Shown here one piece after another: positions 44,229 to 52,643 of a DNA stretch of 64,000 nucleotides. Both the position numbers and the translations under genes were made by a program. Each line of letters opens with the position of its first letter. Positions within the stretch are counted from its first letter, which is position 1. The DNA comes from Duncaniella muricolitica (GTDB lineage Bacteria; Bacteroidota; Bacteroidia; Bacteroidales; Muribaculaceae). Under the pieces are notes generated by a model. That model did no database searches. It saw nothing but the letters and a program-made list of their open reading frames with translations, and was not told the DNA's origin. The stretch spans positions 3,038,001 to 3,102,000 of the forward strand of contig CP061009.1 of NCBI GenBank assembly GCA_025808375.1. The letters run 5' to 3'.

Positions 44229-45296
44229 CTATAACTGTTTTGCGTTTGATTTTCTCTCGTTTTTTCGTCTGAGCCCCTCCCTGAACCAAGCCGGGAGCAT
44301 GCAGGCACCTATCACCAGATATATATAATAGCTCACTATACGCCAGAAGAGTGCTATCATAAGGGCCATCCCTCCTGTCAGGAGCAGATCGCCGTAATAG
44401 GTCGTGAACAGCCATTCGCTTATGCCGGCACCTCCCGGAGTCGGGCTGACCATGAGTATCACCCACACCACAAACTGGCGTGCAAGCACTATCACCTGGT
44501 CGGCCTCCGGTGCAAAGCCGAAAAACAGCGCGTTTACCACAAGGTATCTCGACATCCACGAGAGCACTGTGCCGCCACAAGCCTCCATCCACCACCTCAG
44601 CGGGCGGTGACGCAGGTCGCGGCCTGTGTCCTCCATGTCGCGGCCGAGCGAGTCGGCCTTGTCGCGCCACCTGCGCAGCCATCCGAGGCTAAAAAGCCTC
44701 ACAAGCCCCGCGCGTATGGCATGAGGTCTGACTATGATGCCCATGAATAGCAACAGAGTCCATGCCACTATTACTCCATATATTATCCAGAACGCCGTCT
44801 GAAGTCCGACAGTAAAAGCCTTGTCACCTCCGCCGAATCCAAACAGCTCGCCATATGGCACAAGTAACATCACCACAGGGAGAGACACCACAAAAAACAG
44901 TTCGTCAAGAAAAAGCGTGGTCATGGTCAGAGTCGTGGCACGTCCCATCTCTATCCCCTCGCGGTGCATGAACACCATGCTCAGCGCGCTGCCCCCCACC
45001 GAGGTCGGGGTGACACACGAGGTGAACTCACAAAGGAAACACACTTTGACAGCCTTGGCCCACGACAGCCGCCCGTCGGTCAGCACCCTGAAACGCCACG
45101 TCAGTCCGAAGTCGCGACCGAGCATAAATACCCATGCAAGGGCTATGCCGGCTATAGCACGGCCGTCAAACCGAAGTGTGTCCCACACTCCGGCGTCAAA
45201 CTCCCGCCCGAAAAGCCACCAGACCACTCCAAGTCCTATTGCCACGGGCAGCAGCATCTTCCATGCCATGTCAAACTGCTGTCTTATCATACTCAT
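44229..45296 (-). CDS. Flippase-like membrane protein (lysylphosphatidylglycerol synthase TM / UPF0104 family)
   Basis: From ATG 45296 (MSMIRQQFDMAW) the protein has 355 residues with about eight membrane segments. Family features: LSWAKAVKVCFLCEFTSCVTPTSVGG in the first half and SPTPGGAGISEWLF in the second. Relatives include the membrane half of MprF and the glycolipid-related AglD; they are believed to move lipids. A promoter box at 45302-45309 lies so close that the message may be leaderless. It ends 17 bp before the NfeD-like gene, so the three minus-strand genes probably form one operon. Confidence 0.85.
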   Translation of the reverse strand: MSMIRQQFDMAWKMLLPVAIGLGVVWWLFGREFDAGVWDTLRFDGRAIAGIALAWVFMLGRDFGLTWRFRVLTDGRLSWAKAVKVCFLCEFTSCVTPTSVGGSALSMVFMHREGIEMGRATTLTMTTLFLDELFFVVSLPVVMLLVPYGELFGFGGGDKAFTVGLQTAFWIIYGVIVAWTLLLFMGIIVRPHAIRAGLVRLFSLGWLRRWRDKADSLGRDMEDTGRDLRHRPLRWWMEACGGTVLSWMSRYLVVNALFFGFAPEADQVIVLARQFVVWVILMVSPTPGGAGISEWLFTTYYGDLLLTGGMALMIALFWRIVSYYIYLVIGACMLPAWFREGLRRKNERKSNAKQL

Positions 45297-45301
45297 GAGC
45301 A

Positions 45302-45309
45302 CAAAGATA
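45302..45309 (-). promoter_or_regulatory. Promoter -7 element for the flippase-like gene
   Basis: TATCTTTG followed by TG on the minus strand. Only 5 bp separate it from the ATG at 45296, which would give a leaderless transcript. If it is the true promoter, the upstream ATG at 45338 is excluded. Confidence 0.55.
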
Positions 45310-45353
45310 ATACTTTTTTCAGCAAAAAGAGGGCACAATCAGAGAAATATACC

Positions 45354-45361
45354 TATCTTTG
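45354..45361 (+). promoter_or_regulatory. Promoter -7 element for the fucosidase operon
   Basis: TATCTTTG followed by AC, 25 bp before the fucosidase ATG, divergent from the promoter of the flippase-like gene 45 bp away. Confidence 0.65.
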
Positions 45362-45386
45362 ACAATCTGAAATTTATTTCATCACA

Positions 45387-46718
45387 ATGGACCTTAACAA
45401 ATATCTGAAAACTACGTGGCTGACACTGGCCACCGCGATGTGCATCAACTCTTTCTCCGCCACCGCACAGGTGGCCTACACACCGAGTGACGAAATCCGA
45501 CAGGCCCAAAAGGAATTTTCCGACAACCGCTTCGGCATCTTTCTCCATTGGGGCATATACAGCATGTTTGCCCAGGGCGAATGGTATCTCAACCGTGGCA
45601 TAGACCACAAGGAGTATGCCAAGGCTGCCGCCGGCTTCTATCCGGCCAACTTCAACGCAGCCGAGTGGGTCAGCGCGATCAAGGGCTCCGGAGCGAAATA
45701 CATTTGCATCACCACACGCCACCACGACGGTTTCTCCATGTGGGACACCAAGCAGAGCGACTACAACATAGTAAAAGCCACCCCCTTCAAGCGCGATGTC
45801 ATCAAGGAGCTTGCCGACGAATGTCACCGCCAGGGCATAAAGCTACATCTCTATTATTCCCATATCGACTGGACCCGCGAAGACTATCCCAGCGGACGCA
45901 CAGGCCTCGAGACCGGCCGCGACCCCAAGAAAGCCGACTGGCCCGCTTATTATGACTTCATGAACCGTCAGCTCCGCGAACTCCTGACAGGCTACGGCCC
46001 TGTGGGTGCCATATGGTTTGACGGCTGGTGGGACCACGACGAAGACGCAACACCTTTTGACTGGCAACTCGAGGAGCAATACAAATTGATTCACTCTTTG
46101 CAGCCATCATGTCTCATCGGCAACAACCATCATCAGACCCCCTATCCCGGCGAAGACATACAGATATTCGAGCGCGACCTTCCGGGCGAGAACACTGCCG
46201 GACTCTCCGGCCAGTCCATCAGCCGCCTCCCTCTTGAGACGTGTCAGACCATGAACGGCATGTGGGGCTACAAAGTCGCCGACCAGGACTACAAAGACAC
46301 ACCAACACTCATCCGCTATCTCGTACGCACTGCCGGCATGGGAGCCAACCTCCTGCTCAACATCGGCCCGCAGCCATCGGGCGATCTTCCCGCCGCCGCC
46401 CTCGACCGTCTCAAAGAGATGGGACAATGGCTCGGAAAATATGGCGAGACAATCTACGGCACACAGGCCGGTGACTTTCCCGCTCAGGACTGGGGCACAT
46501 CGACTCGCCGAGGCGACAAGCTGTATGTGCATCTCTTCGATACCTCTCGCCGCGAGATACATCTGCCTCTCGCTTGCAAAGTCAAGAAGGCGGTAACATT
46601 TGACGGCAAGACCCCTGTCAAAACCACTGTCACCCCTGCCGGCACTGTACTCACCCTCCCCGACATACCGGCCGACACCCCCGACTATATAATCGAACTG
46701 ACCACAGCCGCTAAATAA
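45387..46718 (+). CDS. Alpha-L-fucosidase (GH29)
   Basis: A 443-residue protein with a signal peptide (about 1-27). GH29 landmarks: RFGIFLHWGIYSMFAQGEWY near the N-terminus, KYICITTRHHDGFSMWDTK, and the nucleophile Asp212 in GAIWFDGWWD. The acid/base is not obvious, as usual for the family. It should remove terminal fucose from host mucin or dietary glycans in the periplasm. cutC follows 8 bp later and a transglutaminase-like gene after that, so they are likely co-transcribed. Confidence 0.95.
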   Translation: MDLNKYLKTTWLTLATAMCINSFSATAQVAYTPSDEIRQAQKEFSDNRFGIFLHWGIYSMFAQGEWYLNRGIDHKEYAKAAAGFYPANFNAAEWVSAIKGSGAKYICITTRHHDGFSMWDTKQSDYNIVKATPFKRDVIKELADECHRQGIKLHLYYSHIDWTREDYPSGRTGLETGRDPKKADWPAYYDFMNRQLRELLTGYGPVGAIWFDGWWDHDEDATPFDWQLEEQYKLIHSLQPSCLIGNNHHQTPYPGEDIQIFERDLPGENTAGLSGQSISRLPLETCQTMNGMWGYKVADQDYKDTPTLIRYLVRTAGMGANLLLNIGPQPSGDLPAAALDRLKEMGQWLGKYGETIYGTQAGDFPAQDWGTSTRRGDKLYVHLFDTSRREIHLPLACKVKKAVTFDGKTPVKTTVTPAGTVLTLPDIPADTPDYIIELTTAAK

Positions 46719-46726
46719 CTACTCCG

Positions 46727-47482
46727 ATGCACAAACACATTCTCGAAATATGCACTGGCGACCTTGACAGCGTGCAGGCAGCAGCCGCAGGCGGTGCCAC
46801 ACGCATAGAGCTTTGCTCCGCACTTTCCGAAGGAGGCGTCACCCCGTCGCTCGGTCTCCTGACCGAAGCTCTCCGAGTCAACGGATTGCTGGTCCATGTG
46901 CTCATACGTCCCCGCGGCGGTGACTTTCTCTACACTCCGTCCGAAGTTGCATGCATGGAAGCCGATGTCAAGGCTGCCGTCCGGGCCGGCGCACACGGTG
47001 TGGTCATCGGCGCACTGCTCCCCGACGGCACTATTGACACCGACACCTGCCGACGCCTCATCGCTTCGGCCGACGGTCGGAATGTGACATTTCATCGCGC
47101 CTTCGACCTGTGCCGCAATCCCGAAGAGGCCCTCGAGACCATCATCGGTCTCGGCTGTAACCGCCTGCTCACCTCGGGATGCGCGCCATCAGCCCGCGAT
47201 GGTATCCCCATGCTACGCAAGCTCATATGTCAGGCAGGCGACCGTCTCACCATCCTGCCAGGCGGAGGTATCGCTCCCGATAATTCCGCGCTAATCATGC
47301 GCGAGACAGGATGTAGCGAACTTCACGCCTCGGCCCGCTCTTCGGTGACAAGCGACATGCTCTATCGCAACCCCGATGTAGCCATGGGTGCCCCGGGCTC
47401 CGACGAATACAGCCGCAAAGTCACTGACCCGGCCATTGTCCGACTCATCATTGAACAAATGGCTCTCCAATCAAACAATTAG
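46727..47482 (+). CDS. cutC: CutC family protein
   Basis: A 251-residue TIM-barrel protein with the family start LEICTGDLDSVQAAAAGGATRIELC, the GGVTPSLGLL and VLIRPRGGDFLY motifs, and NVTFHRAFDLC. It is historically named for copper homeostasis, though direct evidence for copper handling is weak and an enzymatic role is possible. It lies 8 bp downstream of the fucosidase and 29 bp upstream of the transglutaminase-like gene, which suggests a saccharide-related function here; that is inference. Confidence 0.93.
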   Translation: MHKHILEICTGDLDSVQAAAAGGATRIELCSALSEGGVTPSLGLLTEALRVNGLLVHVLIRPRGGDFLYTPSEVACMEADVKAAVRAGAHGVVIGALLPDGTIDTDTCRRLIASADGRNVTFHRAFDLCRNPEEALETIIGLGCNRLLTSGCAPSARDGIPMLRKLICQAGDRLTILPGGGIAPDNSALIMRETGCSELHASARSSVTSDMLYRNPDVAMGAPGSDEYSRKVTDPAIVRLIIEQMALQSNN

Positions 47483-47511
47483 GTCTACCAATCTCATAAT
47501 CTTCACAAAAA

Positions 47512-50118
47512 ATGCTCCGTCACTCACTTATCGCCGCCGCCATTCTCTCGGGCAGCATCATCACTCAGGCCGCTGTGCCGTCAGGGTCGGCCACTGACTT
47601 CCGCGACCGCTCATCCGACCCTGTCGCGGCCCGCTATCTGGCCATGCCAGCCATGTCGGCTGCCGAGCGCGACGCCATGCAGTTTCTCTACGCCTACATG
47701 CCGTTGCCCGACATCACCGACTACAGCACCGGCTTCTATCTTGATAACGTCCGGACAGCACTCAGAGCCCGTAAGGAAATGCCCTGGGGAGCTAAAGTAC
47801 CCGACCGCGAGTTTTACCACTTCGTACTGCCCGTGCGCGTCAACAACGAGAATCTCGACAATAGCCGCATGGTGTTTTACGACCAGCTCAAAGACCGCGT
47901 CAAAGGTCTCTCCATGGCCGACGCCGTGCTCGAGGTCAACCACTGGTGTCACGAAAAAGTCACCTATCAGCCCTCTGACGGCCGCACAAGCTCCCCGCTG
48001 GCCACAGTACGCTCGGCCATAGGACGCTGCGGCGAGGAGTCGACATTCACAGTGGCAGCTCTGCGCTCGATAGGCATACCGGCTCGCCAGGTCTACACCC
48101 CGCGCTGGGCCCACACCGACGACAACCATGCGTGGGTCGAGGTATGGGTCGACGGCAACTGGCACTTCCTCGGAGCATGTGAGCCCGAGCCGATACTCGA
48201 CCTCGGATGGTTTAACGCCCCAGCCTCTCGCGGCATGATGATGAACACCAAGGCTTTCGGAAGATATGACGGCCCGGAAGAGCAACTTGGCAACTCGGCA
48301 TGCTACACCGAAATCAACGTCACCGACAATTATGCCCCCACTGCCGTGGCTCAGGTCACCGTCACCGACACCGACGGCCGGCCGGTCAGCAACGCCACCG
48401 TGCGCTTCTGCCTTTACAACTATGCCGAGTTCTATCCCATCGGCAACAAGGTTACCGACACTCAGGGCCATGCATCACTGCGCACAGGTCTCGGCGACAT
48501 ACTCGTATGGGCCTCCGACGGGCAGCGTTTCGGTTTTGCCAAATACTCGGTCGGCAAGGATTCTCCCATGACTATTGTCCTTGACAAGACCGACGGCTAC
48601 AACGGCACACTCGAACTTGACATCGTGCCTCCCGTCCAATCGGCCTCTCTCCCCTCACCGTCCAAAGAAGCTGTGGCCGAGAACGACCGCCGCAAAGCTC
48701 TCGAGGACTCCATACGCAAATCCTACACCGACACTTTCTGCTCGCCCGACCGTGCACGCGAGCTCGCCGCATCGCTCGGACTTGACCCCGACAAAGTCGC
48801 CAAAGTGCTCGTTGACTCACGAGGCAATCATGAAACCATCATAGAATTTCTCAAGTCGACTCCCGAGGCCGACCGTCAGCGCACACTCTCGCTCCTGCTC
48901 ACCATCTGGGAAAAAGACCGTCGCGACATCTCGCCCGAAGTGCTCCGCGACCATCTCGCCACGCCTATTGTCGACACCCCTCTCTACACAGAGTATATCC
49001 TCAACCCGCGTGTGAGCAACGAAATGCTCACACCCTACAAATCACCTCTGCGCGCCCGCCACTCCGACGATTTCCGCCGCGCTTGTCAGGCCGACCCTAA
49101 ACTATGGGTGAAATGGTGTCGCGAGAACATACTCATCGACCGCCAATGGAATCCACAGTCACTCTGCATGTCGCCTCTCTCTGTCGACGAATGCCGTACC
49201 ACCGACCCTCATTCGCGCGACATCTTCTTCGTGGCCGGAGCACGCAGCCTCGGTATCCCCGCCCGCATCGACCCCGTGACAGGCAAGACACAGTATGCCG
49301 ACGCTCAGGGCCGATTCATCGATGTTGATTTCGGCGACTCACTCACCGCCTCCCCCTCACAACCCAAAGGCTCGCTACAGATTGACTTCACGCCCGCCGG
49401 ACGCATCCACGACCCCGTGTATTACTCCCACTTCTCCATCTCGAAGATTGAAAACGGTCTGCCTCAGTTGCTTGAATATCCCGAAGAAGCTACCCTTGGC
49501 AAAATCAACAGTGACAACAAGCCTCTTGATGCCGGACAGTATCTCATGGTGAGCGGTCAGCGCATGGCCAATGGCAACGTACTGGCCCGTATGGAGATAT
49601 TCAGCATCAACCCCGACAAGGTCAACACTCCCCGGCTCGCCATCCGTCAGGACCTGTCGGGTGCGCAGGTCATAGGCAATTTCAACTCCGAAAATCTCTA
49701 CTACGACCTTGACGGGAAGACTACCAAATCACTTCTCTCCACAACAGGACGCGGCTACTACATACTCGGTCTCATAGCTCCGGGCAACGAGCCGACGGTC
49801 CACGCCCTCAACGACATCTCTCTCTCAGCCGGCGAGCTCGAGAAGTGGGGCGGTAAAATCATGCTCCTCTTTGAAAATCCCGAAGCCGCGGCCCGATTTG
49901 ACGGCTCACGCTTCACCTCTCTGCCGTCGACAGTTACCTTCGGATGCGACATCGACAACAGGATTCTCGACGAAATCTCTTCCAACATGGAGCTTACCGA
50001 CCGCACTCTCCCGGTCTTTATCATCGCCGACACCTTCAACCGCATCATCCACATATCTCAAGGCTACACCATCGGTCTCGGAGAACAACTCATCAACATT
50101 CTCCACAAGACAAATTGA
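47512..50118 (+). CDS. Exported transglutaminase-like domain protein
   Basis: An 868-residue protein with a signal peptide (about 1-20). The transglutaminase-like core lies at about residues 130-240, with Cys173 (IGRCGEEST) and His206 (DDNHAWVEVW). The third catalytic residue is not clear: where Asp is expected the sequence reads FLGACEPEPILD. A carboxypeptidase-regulatory-like beta domain follows (DTDGRPVSNATVRFCLYNYAEFYP, about 280-370). The remainder has no domain I can name. Such Bacteroidota proteins may act as peptidases or amidases on glycopeptides. Confidence 0.83.
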   Translation: MLRHSLIAAAILSGSIITQAAVPSGSATDFRDRSSDPVAARYLAMPAMSAAERDAMQFLYAYMPLPDITDYSTGFYLDNVRTALRARKEMPWGAKVPDREFYHFVLPVRVNNENLDNSRMVFYDQLKDRVKGLSMADAVLEVNHWCHEKVTYQPSDGRTSSPLATVRSAIGRCGEESTFTVAALRSIGIPARQVYTPRWAHTDDNHAWVEVWVDGNWHFLGACEPEPILDLGWFNAPASRGMMMNTKAFGRYDGPEEQLGNSACYTEINVTDNYAPTAVAQVTVTDTDGRPVSNATVRFCLYNYAEFYPIGNKVTDTQGHASLRTGLGDILVWASDGQRFGFAKYSVGKDSPMTIVLDKTDGYNGTLELDIVPPVQSASLPSPSKEAVAENDRRKALEDSIRKSYTDTFCSPDRARELAASLGLDPDKVAKVLVDSRGNHETIIEFLKSTPEADRQRTLSLLLTIWEKDRRDISPEVLRDHLATPIVDTPLYTEYILNPRVSNEMLTPYKSPLRARHSDDFRRACQADPKLWVKWCRENILIDRQWNPQSLCMSPLSVDECRTTDPHSRDIFFVAGARSLGIPARIDPVTGKTQYADAQGRFIDVDFGDSLTASPSQPKGSLQIDFTPAGRIHDPVYYSHFSISKIENGLPQLLEYPEEATLGKINSDNKPLDAGQYLMVSGQRMANGNVLARMEIFSINPDKVNTPRLAIRQDLSGAQVIGNFNSENLYYDLDGKTTKSLLSTTGRGYYILGLIAPGNEPTVHALNDISLSAGELEKWGGKIMLLFENPEAAARFDGSRFTSLPSTVTFGCDIDNRILDEISSNMELTDRTLPVFIIADTFNRIIHISQGYTIGLGEQLINILHKTN

Positions 50119-50136
50119 TAAATACATCCTCTAAAA

Positions 50137-50191
50137 AATTGAAGTGCACCCCAAAAGCTATACAAAAAAGCCTTTGGGGTGCACTTCAATT
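50137..50191. terminator. Bidirectional terminator
   Basis: A 19-bp stem (50137-50155 with 50173-50191), with A-rich sequence before and T-rich sequence after, lies between the converging transglutaminase-like and MFS genes. Confidence 0.9.
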
Positions 50192-50205
50192 ATGACACTA
50201 TCTCA

Positions 50206-51522
50206 TCAGTTCTTCTCTCCATACGTCTCTCTGATAAGAGTCACACAGAAAGCTCCGATGAGCAGAAACGCTCCGGCAAGTACAAGCATATTTACCTGAC
50301 GGCCGCCAAGCAGAGGCAATATCACGCCTCCAAGAGCGGCAGCACATATCTGGGGTACACATATTGTGCCGTTAAACAGTCCGAGATATGTGCCCATATT
50401 CTTGCCAGAAAGCGAGTTGGTGAGAATTGTAAAAGGCAACGCCAGCATCGCGGCCCATGCACAGCCGATGAGCATATAGGAGATGAAAAGCGCGTATTGA
50501 TTGGTGATAAACATCGTCGAGATAAAACCGGCCGCTCCCAGCAAAAGGCTGAGAGAATAGGCTGTCTTATGACTCTTGAACATCGGTATGGCAACAGCCC
50601 AGATGACCGAGCCTACAGCCTGGACGGCAAACAGCACACCCACCCAGTTGCCGGCCTCCTGATATGCAGCCGAGCGTGTGTCGGTAGTGCCCCATACGGT
50701 GTCGGCTATCGCTCCATTGGTGTAAGTCCACATGTAAAGGAAAGCCGACCAACAGAAAAACTGCACGAGACCGACTGTCCAGAATGTGCGGGGTGCCTTG
50801 CGCAGCAGCGTCAGCATCCCCTCTTTGCTCTCCTCCTGCTCTTTGGTTATGCCGTGATATTCGGCATACTCGCGCGGAGGCATCTCACGGATAAATATAA
50901 AACTGTATATCACACACAGCACAAGCACGGCCGCACCTATGTAGAACGAATAGGTCACACTGGCCGGCACCTGACCCTCAGGCGCGAGGTTGCTTATGCC
51001 TATGGCGGTGAGAGTGATGGGGGCGAGATAGCCTACCAGACTGCCGGCATTGCACAGGAAGCTCTGGATGGAATAGGCAAGTCCTTTCTGACGCTCGTTT
51101 ACCTGGTCGCCGACAAGCATCTTGAACGGCTGCATGGCCATATTGATGGATGTGTCAAGAAACATCAGCGCGATAAATCCAAACACCATGGCACCGGCCA
51201 CAGTAAGGCCGAAACTGCCGGCATTGGGCAGAAGACACATCACGATCACGGCAATAGCCGCACCGATGAGCAGATAAGGCAGACGACGGCCCAGACGGTT
51301 CCATGTGCGGTCACTGGCCGCTCCTACCAACGGCTGTACTATAATGCCCATAAGAGGGGGCAGTATCCAAAAATAGCTTAGCGAATGTGGGTCGGCACCG
51401 ATGGTGGCGAAGATTCGGGTGATGTTCGCACTCTGGAGAGCATATGCGATCTGCACGCCGAAAAAACCGAAACTCAGATTCCAAAGTTTCCAGAAACTCT
51501 GGTCAGGCTTAGTTCTGCTCAT
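50206..51522 (-). CDS. MFS transporter, SLC45 / sugar-transporter-like
   Basis: A 438-residue protein with twelve predicted membrane segments. It starts with WNLSFGFFGVQIAYALQSANITRIF and PPLMGIIVQPLVGAASDRTWNRLGRRLPY, the typical opening of SLC45/GPH-like sucrose or maltose carriers (RWGRRRP-type motif). It probably imports a disaccharide or oligosaccharide with protons. No glycosidase gene is next to it, so the substrate is not shown. Confidence 0.88.
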   Translation of the reverse strand: MSRTKPDQSFWKLWNLSFGFFGVQIAYALQSANITRIFATIGADPHSLSYFWILPPLMGIIVQPLVGAASDRTWNRLGRRLPYLLIGAAIAVIVMCLLPNAGSFGLTVAGAMVFGFIALMFLDTSINMAMQPFKMLVGDQVNERQKGLAYSIQSFLCNAGSLVGYLAPITLTAIGISNLAPEGQVPASVTYSFYIGAAVLVLCVIYSFIFIREMPPREYAEYHGITKEQEESKEGMLTLLRKAPRTFWTVGLVQFFCWSAFLYMWTYTNGAIADTVWGTTDTRSAAYQEAGNWVGVLFAVQAVGSVIWAVAIPMFKSHKTAYSLSLLLGAAGFISTMFITNQYALFISYMLIGCAWAAMLALPFTILTNSLSGKNMGTYLGLFNGTICVPQICAAALGGVILPLLGGRQVNMLVLAGAFLLIGAFCVTLIRETYGEKN

Positions 51523-51719
51523 GACAGTCTTTAATTAATTAAGGTAAGTATGATATATTTTATTTATATTTTAAACAATTCATATAGCCTGAGAGTTAGC
51601 TCGGCTACATTAACGGGCGGTGGTGGAAAGAATGTGTATGCGCGATGATGATGAATAAGCGACGGGCGGGGAGAGCGAAGGTAAAGAGAGAGGAGGTGTG
51701 AGTGGGGGGAAACGGTCCG

Positions 51720-52577
51720 TTACAGCAGCGGCTCGACTCCGGCAAGCTCGTTGAGATAGCGTATCTCCTCGGGCCATAAACTGACGTCGGTAGTCTCGAG
51801 AATGAGAGGAATATTGTCCATGCGGGGGTCCTGCATGAGCCGACGCCAGAACTCGACTCCGAGCACTCCCTGTCCGATAGGAGCGTGACGGTCGACCTTC
51901 GACCCGAGGGCCTTGGCCGTGTCGTTGATGTGCATGCCGCAGAGATAACCGAAGCCTATCTCGCGGTCAAACTCCTGCCATGTGAGGTCATAGGCCTCGG
52001 CCGTGGTCATGTCATAACCGGCCGCATGGGCATGACAGGTGTCTATACACACCCCGACTCTCGATTTGTCGTCGACGCCCTTGATGATGCGGGCTATCTG
52101 GGCGAAGGTGTAGCCGAGATTGCTGCCCTGGCCGGCAGTATTCTCTATCACGGCCTTCACTCCGGTGGTCTGTGAGAGGATAAGATTGAGCGACTCGGCG
52201 ATACGGTCGAGACAATCAGCCTCGCTGATTTCACGCATGTGGCTTCCGGGATGAAAGTTGAGCATCGTGAGTCCGAGCTGCTCGCAACGGCGCATCTCGT
52301 CAAGAAAAGCCGTGCGCGACTTCTCCAGTTTCTCGGCGTCGGGACTACCGAGATTGATGAGATAGCTGTCGTGGGGGAGTATCATGTCGGGAGTGAATCC
52401 ACACTCGCGGCAATTGCGCTCAAATGTCCGGGCCTCCTTGTCGGATATGGCCTTTGACACCCATCGCGACGGATTGCGTGTGAACAGCGCGAACGACCGC
52501 GCGCCGATGGCGCGTGCGTTGAGCGGTGCGTTGCTCACACCATTCTCTACCGATACATGTGCTCCTATAAGTTTCAT
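51720..52577 (-). CDS. nfo: Deoxyribonuclease IV (endonuclease IV)
   Basis: A 285-residue protein of normal Nfo size. Metal-binding and family motifs are present: GAHVSVENGVSNAP at the N-terminus, MLNFHPGSH, AVIENTAGQGSNLGYTF, VGVCIDTCHAHAAGYD and ending with IPLILETTD. It cuts AP sites in base-excision repair. It is transcribed divergently from hisS with closely packed promoters. Confidence 0.96.
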   Translation of the reverse strand: MKLIGAHVSVENGVSNAPLNARAIGARSFALFTRNPSRWVSKAISDKEARTFERNCRECGFTPDMILPHDSYLINLGSPDAEKLEKSRTAFLDEMRRCEQLGLTMLNFHPGSHMREISEADCLDRIAESLNLILSQTTGVKAVIENTAGQGSNLGYTFAQIARIIKGVDDKSRVGVCIDTCHAHAAGYDMTTAEAYDLTWQEFDREIGFGYLCGMHINDTAKALGSKVDRHAPIGQGVLGVEFWRRLMQDPRMDNIPLILETTDVSLWPEEIRYLNELAGVEPLL

Positions 52578-52597
52578 TTACGCATTACATTATGATG

Positions 52598-52605
52598 CAA
52601 AATTA
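52598..52605 (-). promoter_or_regulatory. Promoter -7 element for nfo
   Basis: TAATTTTG followed by CA on the minus strand, 20 bp before the nfo ATG. Confidence 0.65.
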
Positions 52606-52617
52606 GCAAAAAAACAT

Positions 52618-52625
52618 TAACTTTG
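52618..52625 (+). promoter_or_regulatory. Promoter -7 element for hisS
   Basis: TAACTTTG followed by CA, 18 bp before the hisS ATG at 52644. It overlaps the upstream in-frame TTG at 52623, which therefore cannot be the start. Confidence 0.7.
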
Positions 52626-52643
52626 CAAGAAATTTTGAAAATC

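Noticed and set aside
47611..48471. A 286-residue minus-strand frame opposite the transglutaminase-like gene
   Set aside because: It mirrors the transglutaminase core codon by codon and has Val/Gly-rich shadow composition without any domain.
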